Source: Solibacillus sp. FSL R7-0682 (GTDB lineage: Bacteria; Bacillota; Bacilli; Bacillales_A; Planococcaceae). Taken from it: 64,000 nt of DNA. Positions 37,696 to 46,325 of this stretch are shown piece by piece. Both the position numbers and the translations under genes were made by a program. The stretch spans positions 1,384,001-1,448,000 of the forward strand of contig NZ_JBBOUI010000001.1 of NCBI RefSeq assembly GCF_038005985.1. Direction: 5' to 3'. Position 1 is the first letter of the stretch. The number at the start of each line of letters is the position of its first letter. The notes below the pieces were generated by a model. The model had not been told where the DNA came from. It saw only the letters and a list, made by a program, of their open reading frames with translations, and made no database searches.

Positions 37696-38640
37696 ATGCT
37701 CAAATATATTGGAAAACGATTGGCACAATCGGTTTTCACGTTATTTATTATTATTACGATTGTTTTCTCCCTGTTACGACTAATGCCTGATGAAGGCTAT
37801 TTAGGTGCTGCAGCAGAAAAAATGTCGGTAGAACAACAAGAAGTATACTTAACAAACTTAGGATTGCGAGATCCATTAATTGTACAGCTAGGGAACTTTT
37901 ATGCAGATTTATTCCGAGGAGATTTAGGAAAATCCATAACATACCGTACAGATGTACCGGTAGTGGATATTATCCAAGATAAAATGATGTATTCCATCCT
38001 GTTCGGTCTAGGGGCAGTTATCTTATCGTTATTGGTAGGAGTACCCCTCGGTATTTTAATGGCCCAGTTAAAAGGGCGCTGGCTAGATCGTTTAGGTACA
38101 GGCTATATTGTATTTGTCGTTGCTGTACCAGCAATGGTGTATTTCTTAATGATTCAAATGTATATTACAGATTGGTTGAAACTACCGATGTTGTTTGATG
38201 AATATAATCCAAATAGCTTTATTTTACCATTAATTTCAATGGCACTAGCCCCAATCGCTTCTTATGCCATGTGGATGCGTCGCTATATGGTAGATGAGTT
38301 AAACAAAGATTATATAAAACTTGCTCGTGCAAAAGGGGTAACAGAGCGCAAAATTATGTTCCAACACGTATTACGTAACGCCTTTATTCCAATGGCACAA
38401 TATTTACCGGCGACCATTTTATTTACGATAACGGGTTCAATTTATATTGAATCGTTATATTCAATTCCTGGTATGGGTGGATTATTAGTAGATGCCATTC
38501 AGCGTCAAGATAATAATGTCGTACAAGGATTAGTTCTTGTCTTTTCTTCACTGGGGATTATTGGATTAATTTTAGGGGACTTATTAATGGCGATTGTCGA
38601 TCCTCGAATTAAGCTAGGGAAAGGAGATAGTGTACGCTAA
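37696..38640 (+). CDS. Oligopeptide ABC transporter permease (DppB/OppB type)
   Basis: A 314-residue membrane protein with six predicted membrane segments and the binding-protein-dependent permease loop (DYIKLARAKGVTERKIMFQHVLRNAFIP), where the ATPases dock. The C-terminal region with YSIPGMGGLLVDAIQRQD is typical of the OppB type. Its stop shares one base with the start of the next permease gene (TAATG), so the two permeases are translationally coupled. A GAGGAGG ribosome site precedes the ATG. Confidence 0.93.
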   Translation: MLKYIGKRLAQSVFTLFIIITIVFSLLRLMPDEGYLGAAAEKMSVEQQEVYLTNLGLRDPLIVQLGNFYADLFRGDLGKSITYRTDVPVVDIIQDKMMYSILFGLGAVILSLLVGVPLGILMAQLKGRWLDRLGTGYIVFVVAVPAMVYFLMIQMYITDWLKLPMLFDEYNPNSFILPLISMALAPIASYAMWMRRYMVDELNKDYIKLARAKGVTERKIMFQHVLRNAFIPMAQYLPATILFTITGSIYIESLYSIPGMGGLLVDAIQRQDNNVVQGLVLVFSSLGIIGLILGDLLMAIVDPRIKLGKGDSVR

Positions 38641-39614
38641 TGGGCCTATATTCAAAAGAGATTCAGAGTATTTCGGATAAATCAAATGAACAGCTTTTCG
38701 AATTTGCAGTAGCAGATGAGAAAAAAGCGGAAGAGACGGCCTATTCAAATTATTCTTATTGGCGTTCAACATTCCGTTCATTCTTAAAAAATAAAATCGC
38801 CGTATTTTTACTCTTTCTTGTTGTATTTTTAATTGCTTTTACATTTATTCAACCATATTTACCAGATCAAAAATCACCGACAGAAATTTATATTAATCCA
38901 GATACAGGTATGCAAGACCGAAATGTTTCCCCGAACGATGAGTATTGGTTTGGTACGAACTCAATTGGTCAAGATTTATGGTCTCGTATTTGGGAAGGGA
39001 CTCGTACGTCGTTATTTATCGGCTTTAGTGTCGCTGTTATCGAGGTTATTATCGGTTTTACAATTGGTGCTTTATGGGGCTTCTCTCGTAAGCTCGAAAT
39101 GCCGTTTACACAGCTTTATAACATCGTAGATAATATTCCGACGACGATTGTGTTAATTTTGATGTCCTATATTTTAAGACCGAGTGTCTCTACTATCATA
39201 ATTGCAATGTGTATTACTGGCTGGGTGGAGATGGCTCGTTTCCTGCGAAATCAAATTGTTATTTTACGAGATCGGGAGTACAACTTAGCTTCGAAGACAT
39301 TGGGAACACCAAGCTACCGTATTATTATTAAAAATCTATTACCTTATTTAATTTCAGTTATTATGCTACGCATGAGCTTAGCGGTACCATTTGCGATCGG
39401 CGCAGAAGTATTTTTAACGTACATCGGCTTAGGGCTTCCAGTAAGTGTGCCATCTTTAGGAAACTTAATTAATGAAGGTCGTGTATTAATGATGTCACCA
39501 GATTTACGTTATCAATTAATTTTCCCAAGTATTGTTTTAAGTGTGATTACAATTGCCTTTTATATTATCGGGAATTCATTTGCGGATGCAGCTGATCCGA
39601 AAAATCACGTGTAA
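38640..39614 (+). CDS. Oligopeptide ABC transporter permease (DppC/OppC type)
   Basis: A 324-residue second permease. The N-terminus is cytoplasmic (OppC_N type) before the first membrane span (IAVFLLFLVVFLIAFTFIQPY), and the docking loop EYNLASKTLGTPSYRIIIKNLLPYL is present. Together with the preceding gene it forms the transmembrane heterodimer. AAAGGAGA precedes the start, which overlaps the previous stop by one base. The two ATPase genes follow. Confidence 0.93.
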   Translation: MGLYSKEIQSISDKSNEQLFEFAVADEKKAEETAYSNYSYWRSTFRSFLKNKIAVFLLFLVVFLIAFTFIQPYLPDQKSPTEIYINPDTGMQDRNVSPNDEYWFGTNSIGQDLWSRIWEGTRTSLFIGFSVAVIEVIIGFTIGALWGFSRKLEMPFTQLYNIVDNIPTTIVLILMSYILRPSVSTIIIAMCITGWVEMARFLRNQIVILRDREYNLASKTLGTPSYRIIIKNLLPYLISVIMLRMSLAVPFAIGAEVFLTYIGLGLPVSVPSLGNLINEGRVLMMSPDLRYQLIFPSIVLSVITIAFYIIGNSFADAADPKNHV

Positions 39615-39629
39615 GGAGGATGGCGTTAT

Positions 39630-40679
39630 ATGGAACGAGAAAAAATATTATCAATTGAAAATTTAATTATTAAGTTTAAATTGCGTGGTCAAACATTAAC
39701 AGCCATTCGTGATATTTCTCTAGATTTATATAAAGGAGAAAGCCTTGCAATTGTTGGGGAATCCGGCTCTGGTAAGTCTGTTTTAGTGAAATCCATTATG
39801 GGCTTACTCGATAAGAATGGCTTTATTGATTCAGGAAGAATTTTATATGATGGACATAATTTAACCCAGTTTAAAGCAGAAAAAGACTGGTTAAAGGTGC
39901 GTGGAAAAAAAATCGCCATGGTTACGCAAGATCCGATGACGAGTTTAAATCCATTAAAGACAATTGGTAAGCAAATTGAAGAAAGTGTCGTTCTTCATCA
40001 AGGTGTAAAAGGGAAGCAAGCATACGAGAAAACATTACAGCTATTACGAGATGTTGGGATTCATGATGTAGAACGTCGTTATAAGCAATTCCCACACGAG
40101 TTTTCAGGCGGAATGAGGCAGCGTATTGTTATTGCTATTGCTATTGCATGTGACCCGCAAATTTTAATTTGTGATGAGCCCACGACAGCACTTGATGTAA
40201 CGATTCAAGCGCAAATATTGCAGCTATTAACAAACTTACAAGAGAAGTATGGTTTATCTACGATTTATATTACGCATGACCTTGGTGTTGTAGCGAAAGT
40301 AGCAGACCGGATTGCCGTTATGTATGCAGGCGATATTATTGAGGTTGGTAAAACGAATGAAGTGTTCTTTGACGCCAAGCACCCATATACGTGGGCTTTA
40401 ATTTCTTCGTTACCTCAGTTAGGCGTGAAAGGTGAGGAGCTTTATTCAATTAAAGGAACCCCACCAAACTTATTTAAGGAAATAAAAGGGGATGCATTTG
40501 CACCGCGTAATCAATATGCATTAAAAATTGATTTTGTTGAGCGACCACCGTTCTTTAAAATATCAGCTACCCACTATGCACGCACTTGGCTGTTAGATCC
40601 AAAAGCACCAAAAGTCGACCCTCCAGAAGTGTTACAAGCATTTTTTGAAGAAGGGAGACGTTATGCATATGACGAATAA
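39630..40679 (+). CDS. Oligopeptide ABC transporter ATPase (DppD/OppD type)
   Basis: A 349-residue ATPase: Walker [12 protein letters not shown] signature FSGGMRQRI, Walker [12 protein letters not shown], and the C-terminal oligopeptide domain (about residues 240-330). A strong AAGGAGGAT ribosome site precedes the ATG, 15 bases after the permease stop. It overlaps the next ATPase gene by 17 bases. Together they energise peptide uptake. Confidence 0.93.
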   Translation: MEREKILSIENLIIKFKLRGQTLTAIRDISLDLYKGESLAIVGESGSGKSVLVKSIMGLLDKNGFIDSGRILYDGHNLTQFKAEKDWLKVRGKKIAMVTQDPMTSLNPLKTIGKQIEESVVLHQGVKGKQAYEKTLQLLRDVGIHDVERRYKQFPHEFSGGMRQRIVIAIAIACDPQILICDEPTTALDVTIQAQILQLLTNLQEKYGLSTIYITHDLGVVAKVADRIAVMYAGDIIEVGKTNEVFFDAKHPYTWALISSLPQLGVKGEELYSIKGTPPNLFKEIKGDAFAPRNQYALKIDFVERPPFFKISATHYARTWLLDPKAPKVDPPEVLQAFFEEGRRYAYDE

Positions 40680-41625
40680 AGAGCGTGAAAAAATTATTGA
40701 AGTGAAAAATATTGATATTATTTTTGGAGCTGGTAAAAAGCAATTTAAAGCAGTAGATAATGTAAGTTTTGATATTTACAAGGGAGAAACATTTGGGCTA
40801 GTAGGCGAATCAGGATCAGGTAAAACAACAATCGGTCGGGCCATTATGCGTATTAATCCTGTAACGAACGGTGAAATTTTATTTCATGGACAAAAAATTA
40901 ATGGCCGAATAAGCCGTGGGTGGGATAAGGAAATTACGCAGCGCATTCAAATGATTTTCCAAGACCCAGGGGCATCTCTAAATGAACGTGCGAAAGTTGA
41001 CTACATTATTTCAGAGGGCTTAATTAGCAATAAAAAATATCGTAATGAGCAGGAACGAATCGACAAAGTGAAGAAGGCACTTCTTGAAGTGGGCCTTTTA
41101 CCAGAATTCGCTTCTCGCTTCCCTCATGAATTCTCTGGGGGGCAGCGTCAACGTATTGGGATTGCTCGTGCACTTGTGATGGAACCGGAGTTTATCGTTG
41201 CAGATGAACCGATTTCAGCACTAGACGTTTCGATCCGAGCACAAGTATTAAACTTATTATCAAGCCTTCAAGAACAACGTGACTTAACCTATTTATTTAT
41301 TGCCCATGATTTATCAATTGTTCGCTTTATTACGGATCGTACGGCCGTTATTTATAAAGGGAAAATTGTTGAGCTAGGAGAAACAGAAAAATTATTTAAT
41401 AATCCATTGCATCCTTATACGAAGGCACTTCTTGCGGCAGTTCCAGAGCCAAATCCTTATAAGGAGCGTCAAAAAAAGCTTCAAGTATATGACCCATCCG
41501 TACATCAATATGAGATGGATCCACCTGAATTTGTTGAAATTGAGGAAGGTCATTTTGTGTTAGCTAATAAAGAAGAACAGGCACAATATAAAGCCCAAAT
41601 TGAGGCGAGAGGAGTAACGTCATGA
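40663..41625 (+). CDS. Oligopeptide ABC transporter ATPase (DppF/OppF type)
   Basis: A 320-residue ATPase with Walker [10 protein letters not shown], signature [15 protein letters not shown], Walker [13 protein letters not shown] and the oligo_HPY C-terminal region ([16 protein letters not shown]). I place the start at ATG 40663, five bases after GGGAG; ATG 40669 is the alternative and an upstream TTG at 40645 is less likely. It starts inside the end of the previous gene and its stop overlaps the next start by four bases (ATGA). Confidence 0.92.
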   Translation: MHMTNKEREKIIEVKNIDIIFGAGKKQFKAVDNVSFDIYKGETFGLVGESGSGKTTIGRAIMRINPVTNGEILFHGQKINGRISRGWDKEITQRIQMIFQDPGASLNERAKVDYIISEGLISNKKYRNEQERIDKVKKALLEVGLLPEFASRFPHEFSGGQRQRIGIARALVMEPEFIVADEPISALDVSIRAQVLNLLSSLQEQRDLTYLFIAHDLSIVRFITDRTAVIYKGKIVELGETEKLFNNPLHPYTKALLAAVPEPNPYKERQKKLQVYDPSVHQYEMDPPEFVEIEEGHFVLANKEEQAQYKAQIEARGVTS

Positions 41626-42560
41626 CTTTAACCATTCCAAAAGCATTGAAAAAAGGCGATACGGTAGCATTAATCAGTGCTTCTGGCGCAACGCCCTCTG
41701 AGAGGCTACAGCCAGCAATTGAAGCTGTTGAAAAGCTTGGCTTCAACGTGATTGTCGGTGAAACCTGTACGGCACGTCATGGCTATTTAGCGGGCTCGGA
41801 TGAATTGCGTGCAGCAGAGTTGAATGCGATGTTCGCCAACCCTGATATTGATGGGATATTTTGTATTCGTGGTGGCTATGGTGCGACGAAAATTTTACCT
41901 AAGCTCGATCTAGAAATGATAAAAAATAACCCGAAAGTGTTTGCAGGTTATAGTGATGTGACGGCTTTACATATCGTCTTCAATCAGCAATGTGGCTTTG
42001 TCACGTACCATACACCGATGCCATCAACTGAGTTTATAAAAGAACAGATGGATGATTATACATGGCGCTATTTTATTAACAGTGTGACAAATACTGCTTG
42101 GAATAATTACTTGCTAGAAAATGTTGCAGGAGAAGAAATGACAACGGTCGTTGAAGGTACTGCAACGGGTGTATTAACAGGGGGCAATTTAACACTTGTT
42201 GTTGCTTCTTTAGGTACACCTTATGAAATTGATTTACAGGGAAAAATCTTATTTTTAGAAGACATTGATGAAAACGAGCAACGCATTGATCGTATGCTAA
42301 CGCAGTTACAATTAACGGGCAAGCTTGATGGATTAGCAGGAATTATTTTAGGTGCTTGGACAGATTGTGGACCACCAAATCCGAAACAACCAGAAAATAG
42401 CCTACGCCTCGAAACGATTTTTGATGAAATTTTAACACCGCTTCGAATTCCAATTTTAATGAATGTTACGTGTGGGCATGTTCTGCCGACGATGTCCTTA
42501 CCATTAGGAAAAACGGTGGCAATGGATGCAACAAATAAATCGCTTCGTGTTATTGGGTGA
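41622..42560 (+). CDS. ykfA: LD-carboxypeptidase family protein (peptidase S66, YkfA/LdcA/MccF-like)
   Basis: A 312-residue S66 peptidase. The nucleophile serine is in the [10 protein letters not shown] segment, the glutamate in [16 protein letters not shown] and the histidine in [12 protein letters not shown]. These enzymes cut the bond between L-centre and D-terminus in murein tetrapeptides; B. subtilis YkfA belongs to this group. No signal peptide, so it acts on imported peptides in the cytoplasm. The start overlaps the OppF stop (ATGA). Confidence 0.9.
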   Translation: MTLTIPKALKKGDTVALISASGATPSERLQPAIEAVEKLGFNVIVGETCTARHGYLAGSDELRAAELNAMFANPDIDGIFCIRGGYGATKILPKLDLEMIKNNPKVFAGYSDVTALHIVFNQQCGFVTYHTPMPSTEFIKEQMDDYTWRYFINSVTNTAWNNYLLENVAGEEMTTVVEGTATGVLTGGNLTLVVASLGTPYEIDLQGKILFLEDIDENEQRIDRMLTQLQLTGKLDGLAGIILGAWTDCGPPNPKQPENSLRLETIFDEILTPLRIPILMNVTCGHVLPTMSLPLGKTVAMDATNKSLRVIG

Positions 42561-42564
42561 TTCC

Positions 42565-43332
42565 ATGGAAGCGAAAATTCACGAATTAATTGAACAAAGT
42601 CCATTTAAAGTACATGTGGTGGTGGAGGACTATAAAGAAAAAATACCGCCAATAGGTGTTCGAGAAGACGAAGTGTTTTCAAGTGCTAGTGTTATTAAAG
42701 TACCAATATTAATAGCGGTGCTACAGAAATTACAACAAACCGGTGGGGACCTTTACGAAACATTTCCAATTGCCGAGGAGAATATTGTAGATTTCAGTGT
42801 ATTAACCGAGCAAAAAGTGAAGTCCGCTACATTATACGAGCTATTACTTTGGATGATCATAACGAGTGATAATACCGCTACAAATGTATGTATTGATTTT
42901 GTAGGGATGGAGCAGTTCCATCACTATTTTAGGGCATTTGATTTAAAGGCAACGAAAGTTCAGCGGAAAATGATGGACTTCGAACGTCAACAGCAAGGCT
43001 TTGATAATGAAACAACAGCTGCAGATATGCAACGATTATTTAAAAAAATATATGAGGGTGAGCTTTTAGAACAAAATTGGAACCAAATCGCCGTTGATAT
43101 TTTAAGTCGTCAACGTAGCTCGGAATCATTAAAACGCTATATAGGTGACAATGTGAAAATCGCACATAAAACTGGTGGACTTGATACGGTCGATCATGAT
43201 GTTGGCATTGTGTTTAGTGACATTGGTGATTATTTTATTGGGGTATTTGTGACCGAAGTAACGAATAATGACGAAGCGAAGCAGCTAATCGGGGCCATTT
43301 CGAAAATCGTTTATGACACATATAGAACGTAA
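42565..43332 (+). CDS. Class A beta-lactamase-fold serine hydrolase without signal peptide
   Basis: A 255-residue protein with all three core motifs of the serine beta-lactamase/penicillin-recognising fold: S42-V-I-K45 (SxxK), SDN at 101-103 and KTG at 202-204. A class-A-like omega region is around E140 (MMDFERQQQG). There is no export signal: the N-terminus MEAKIHELIEQSPFK is hydrophilic, so it should stay in the cytoplasm, where beta-lactams would not be met. The context between LD-carboxypeptidase and an NlpC/P60 peptidase suggests a DD- or D-amino-acid peptidase activity on imported wall peptides (inference). The start ATG 42565 lies four bases after the ykfA stop; its 3' end is 13 bases from the next start. 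Confidence 0.85.
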   Translation: MEAKIHELIEQSPFKVHVVVEDYKEKIPPIGVREDEVFSSASVIKVPILIAVLQKLQQTGGDLYETFPIAEENIVDFSVLTEQKVKSATLYELLLWMIITSDNTATNVCIDFVGMEQFHHYFRAFDLKATKVQRKMMDFERQQQGFDNETTAADMQRLFKKIYEGELLEQNWNQIAVDILSRQRSSESLKRYIGDNVKIAHKTGGLDTVDHDVGIVFSDIGDYFIGVFVTEVTNNDEAKQLIGAISKIVYDTYRT

Positions 43333-43345
43333 GGAGGGAGAAAGG

Positions 43346-44158
43346 GTGAATGCAATTGTTAATGTTCGTATAGCCACATTGTTTTTAGAGCCTAATCTTT
43401 TAGCAGAAGTAGCCGACGAGGCATTATACGGAATGCCAGTCGAAATTATAGAAGAAATTGATGAAAGCTGGGTAAAGATCCGTACTTTTTATCGCTATGA
43501 GGGCTATGTATTAAAGGAAAATTTAATTATTGGCAATGAGCAGGTTTCAGCATGGATTACAACAGCAAATAGCGTCGTCATACAAAGCTTTGCTGATGTA
43601 CTTGCTGCACCTAAAATACAAAGTACAACACTTATTTCGTTGACACGTGGTGCCTTTCTTCAACAAATTGATGAAGAAGGGTTACCACAAGAATGGTCTA
43701 AAGTTCAATTAGTCTCAGGTGAAACCGGTTATGTGCGAACTGAATGGGTGCAAGATCGTATAAAAGTATATACATTAAATGAGGAGTTATTCCGTCAGCA
43801 GGTTGTGCAAACAGCGTTTCGTTATTTAGGTACACCGTATCGTTGGGGAGGTAAATCACCTTTAGGCATTGACTGTTCAGGGCTTTGCTCCATGGCATAT
43901 ATGTTAAATGGTGCATATATTTATCGGGATGCAAATATTGTAGAGGGTTTCCCTTTACGCGAAATTACACAAGATGCTATGAAGCGAGGGGATTTAATTT
44001 TCTTCCCAGGTCATGTGGCAATGTATATTGGTGGCCAACACTATATTCATTCTTCGTTAGGTGGTAATGAAGTAAATATTAATAGTTTAAATCCACAGGA
44101 TGAAAACTATCGAGAAGATTTAGCGACGACCATTACGGGGATTGGGAGTATATTTTAA
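43346..44158 (+). CDS. Gamma-D-glutamyl-L-diamino acid endopeptidase-like protein (YkfC-type, SH3b + NlpC/P60)
   Basis: A 270-residue protein with two SH3-like domains (about residues 1-65 and 68-140) and an NlpC/P60 cysteine peptidase domain: C177 in GIDCSGLC, H223 in FFPGHVAMYI and H235 in YIHSS. The domain order equals B. subtilis YkfC, which cleaves gamma-D-Glu-diamino acid bonds of free murein peptides and is also without a signal peptide. The start is GTG 43346 after AAGGAGGG; an upstream ATG at 43313 overlaps the previous gene. It is the last gene of the peptide-catabolic operon; its terminator is split by the insertion sequence. Confidence 0.88.
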   Translation: MNAIVNVRIATLFLEPNLLAEVADEALYGMPVEIIEEIDESWVKIRTFYRYEGYVLKENLIIGNEQVSAWITTANSVVIQSFADVLAAPKIQSTTLISLTRGAFLQQIDEEGLPQEWSKVQLVSGETGYVRTEWVQDRIKVYTLNEELFRQQVVQTAFRYLGTPYRWGGKSPLGIDCSGLCSMAYMLNGAYIYRDANIVEGFPLREITQDAMKRGDLIFFPGHVAMYIGGQHYIHSSLGGNEVNINSLNPQDENYREDLATTITGIGSIF

Positions 44159-44203
44159 AAGAAAAGCAACAGAAAAAGGTGATGAGTAGAAGTTTGAACT
44201 GAA

Positions 44204-44252
44204 CCCCGAATAGTAGACACTTTAGAAAAAAGTGACCTATTCGGGGTTTTTT
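44204..44252 (+). terminator. Hairpin terminator just inside the left end of the IS
   Basis: CCCCGAATAG (44204-44213) and CTATTCGGGG (44237-44246) form a perfect 10-bp stem followed by six T. It would block transcription entering the element from the muropeptide operon, limiting transposase expression from outside. Confidence 0.88.
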
Positions 44253-44314
44253 CTATTTTCATTCCTAGAAATCCCCGTTATACTGACCATACGATTTAAG
44301 AACGGGAGAACATC

Positions 44315-44743
44315 ATGAGTAAAATAATTTTTAACGAACATCAACGTCGACAAATTGAACAGAATCCAAATGTCGTTTTGATAACCGATCGATCTATTCA
44401 ATATACAGTAGCTTTCAAATTAAAAGCTGTTCAAGAAAATCTAAAAGGCAAAGGGCCTACCGAAATCTTCAAAGCTGCAGGCTTTGATTTAGAAATCATC
44501 GGGATTAAAAAAGTTCAAAGTGCTGTTCATAGGTGGAAGAAAATTTATCAAACATACGGTGAGGATGGTTTTACACAAGAGCGTCGTGGAAAAGGCAGTA
44601 CAGGTCGCCCACGTGCCGAAAAATTATCAGCTGATAAAAAGTTAGAGAAAGCAGAAGCTCGTATTCGTCTATTGGAAGCAGAGCTAGCGCTCTTAAAAAA
44701 GCTCGACGAAATGGAAAGGCAGGCGAAGAAGAATCGTTTTTAA
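44315..44743 (+). CDS. IS3-family transposase OrfA
   Basis: A 142-residue OrfA: a helix-turn-helix region (YTVAFKLKAVQENLKGKGPTEI-type) followed by a leucine-zipper-like C-terminal helix (LEKAEARIRLLEAELALLKKLDE). ATG follows GGGAG. Near its end, at 44695-44701, A_AAA_AAG sits in the orfA frame, an ideal -1 slippery heptamer, so part of the ribosomes should shift into the OrfB frame, producing the active OrfAB. Confidence 0.9.
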   Translation: MSKIIFNEHQRRQIEQNPNVVLITDRSIQYTVAFKLKAVQENLKGKGPTEIFKAAGFDLEIIGIKKVQSAVHRWKKIYQTYGEDGFTQERRGKGSTGRPRAEKLSADKKLEKAEARIRLLEAELALLKKLDEMERQAKKNRF

Positions 44744-44802
44744 CACCCAAAGAAAAATATCAAGCAATCAGTGAAACGATTCGATTATTTCAACTCAAAA
44801 AT

Positions 44803-45645
44803 ATGACACGGTATCTTTGTGAAGTAGCAAATGTCAGCTCGAGTGGTTACTATAAATGGCGACAAAATATGGAGAAACATTCATTACGTGAAGAAGCTGA
44901 TTATCAAGATTATCTTTTACTAAAAGTAATCTATGATGAAGCAAAAGGCAAAATTGGTTATCGAGGGTTTTATATGGAACTGGTGGACCAATTAGGGAAA
45001 CCGATGAACCATAAAAAAATTCTTCGATTGATGCGTAAATTTAATTTGTATGCGAAGGTTCGTCGTGCCAATCCTTATCGACTTATAGAAAAAGCGAATG
45101 AAGCACATCGTCAAATTCCAAATTACTTAAATCGGGCATTCAAACAAGACGAGCCAGGAAAAGTCTTCTTAACAGACATTACCTATCTCCAATATAAGGG
45201 TGGCCGTACGGCTTATTTATCATGTGTAAAAGATGTCGCAACGAGAGAAATCGTTGCGTATAAACTAGCTACTACTCTTAAATTGTCGATTGTTTATGAA
45301 ACACTTGAACAATTAAAACATCATTTGGATGGGAATCTTCATCCGGAAGCAATGATTCATTCGGATCAGGGGTTTCATTATACACATCCAGGATTTCAGA
45401 AGCTTGTGAAAGACATGGGGTTAAAACAATCCATGTCACGTCGAGGAAACTGTCTAGATAATGCGCCAATGGAATCGTTCTTTGGTCATTTTAAAGATGA
45501 AGTCGATTATCATGAAGCTGAAAGTTTCACGGAGCTACATACACAAGTCATTGACTATATCACGCATTACAACCACACAAGAAAGCAATGGACATTAAAA
45601 AAGATGACTCCGGCGAGTTACCGAAGTCATCTAATCGCAGCCTAA
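44803..45645 (+). CDS. IS3-family transposase OrfB (DDE integrase domain)
   Basis: The integrase domain has the acidic triad: Asp in FLTDITYLQY, Asp in IHSDQGFHYTH and Glu in NAPMESFFGHFKDE. The ATG at 44803 is the first in this frame, but the frame is open without stop from the slippery site at 44695-44701, so the natural product is most likely the OrfAB fusion made by -1 frameshifting. The fused sequence continues from AAG through ARRNGKAGEEESFL into the family's typical YQAISETIRLFQLKNMTRYLC segment. Located at the right end of the element. Confidence 0.92.
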   Translation: MTRYLCEVANVSSSGYYKWRQNMEKHSLREEADYQDYLLLKVIYDEAKGKIGYRGFYMELVDQLGKPMNHKKILRLMRKFNLYAKVRRANPYRLIEKANEAHRQIPNYLNRAFKQDEPGKVFLTDITYLQYKGGRTAYLSCVKDVATREIVAYKLATTLKLSIVYETLEQLKHHLDGNLHPEAMIHSDQGFHYTHPGFQKLVKDMGLKQSMSRRGNCLDNAPMESFFGHFKDEVDYHEAESFTELHTQVIDYITHYNHTRKQWTLKKMTPASYRSHLIAA

Positions 45646-45733
45646 TTAAATGGCTATCTTGTTTTTTATTAAACTGTCTACAAAATAGGGTTCAGTTCAG
45701 TTTTTCTATCCATCACCTTTTATAATGTATTGC

Positions 45734-46309
45734 TTAAAAGTTTTTACAAATCCATTCGTTCGCTTCGAGCCAATTGGATACGCGAATTACGTTAGTTGGT
45801 ACTGGCTTTTGATTGTACGGTGTATCGAATAAAACAACTGGAATGCTTAGCTCCTCTGCAATTTGAACAGCATTGTCATGCTTATCTTCAAAGAATGCTT
45901 CCACTTGATGCTTTTTTGCAACCTCAAGCTTGTTATGACTACCGATTAACTCAATGTGATCATAGGGCACATTAAATTCAGCGAACCAGTTTTTCGTAAC
46001 ATCAAACACATTTGTACCACGCGCGGATATATAATAGAGCTCATATTTTTTTTGCCACTCTGTTAAGATCGCTTGGGCATCCGCTGCAAGCTCACTCACT
46101 TGATACATGTATGGCTCATTTTCTTTAAACCATAAATTGAATTGTTGACGATCAACAGGATGTGGAAAGCCACTTAAAAAATCGTATTCCGTTACATCAG
46201 CAATCGTCATATTAATATTATATTGTCGATTAATGTGAGGAAGTAACGTAGCAGGACAAGTAACCGTCCCATCAATATCAATTCCAAATCGATGTTTTCC
46301 AGCAACCAT
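45734..46309 (-). CDS. yqfW: HAD-family nucleotidase-like protein (YqfW)
   Basis: A 191-residue HAD protein with motif I GIDIDGTVTCPA and later motifs SARGTN and FFEDKHDNAV. The family is the putative nucleotidase next to ispG in B. subtilis (yqfW). The start is ATG 46309, nine bases after GAGGAG that immediately follows the ispG stop; a longer frame to 46354 overlaps ispG and lacks a ribosome site. Substrate unknown. Transcribed with ispG on the minus strand; convergent to the IS and the muropeptide operon. Confidence 0.85.
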   Translation of the reverse strand: MVAGKHRFGIDIDGTVTCPATLLPHINRQYNINMTIADVTEYDFLSGFPHPVDRQQFNLWFKENEPYMYQVSELAADAQAILTEWQKKYELYYISARGTNVFDVTKNWFAEFNVPYDHIELIGSHNKLEVAKKHQVEAFFEDKHDNAVQIAEELSIPVVLFDTPYNQKPVPTNVIRVSNWLEANEWICKNF

Positions 46310-46325
46310 TTCAATATACTCCTCT

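Larger units (their letters stand above)
44195..45699 (+). mobile_element. IS3-family (IS150-like) insertion sequence, apparently intact
   Basis: Terminal inverted repeats: left TGAACTGAACCC followed by TAGTAGACA-TTTA, right (reverse complement) TGAACTGAACCC followed by TTGTAGACA-TTTA. About 24 of 30 bases match. A GTT target duplication flanks the element (44192-44194 and 45700-45702), size 3 bp as in IS150-type elements. It holds orfA and orfB with a frameshift signal between them. Both reading frames are open and the DDE residues are present, so the element looks active or recently active. Confidence 0.9.
44174..45721. terminator. Terminator hairpin split by an insertion sequence
   Basis: The left arm AAAAGGTGATGAGTAG (44174-44189) and the right arm CTATCCATCACCTTTT (45706-45721) are complementary except for one A.C mismatch and one G.T pair. 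They flank the insertion element and would form one bidirectional terminator between the convergent ykfC-like and yqfW genes if the element were removed. As it stands the arms are 1.5 kb apart. Confidence 0.75.

Noticed and set aside
42565-43332. Beta-lactamase resistance gene
   Set aside because: No signal peptide and an intracellular peptidase context; resistance cannot be inferred from the fold motifs alone.
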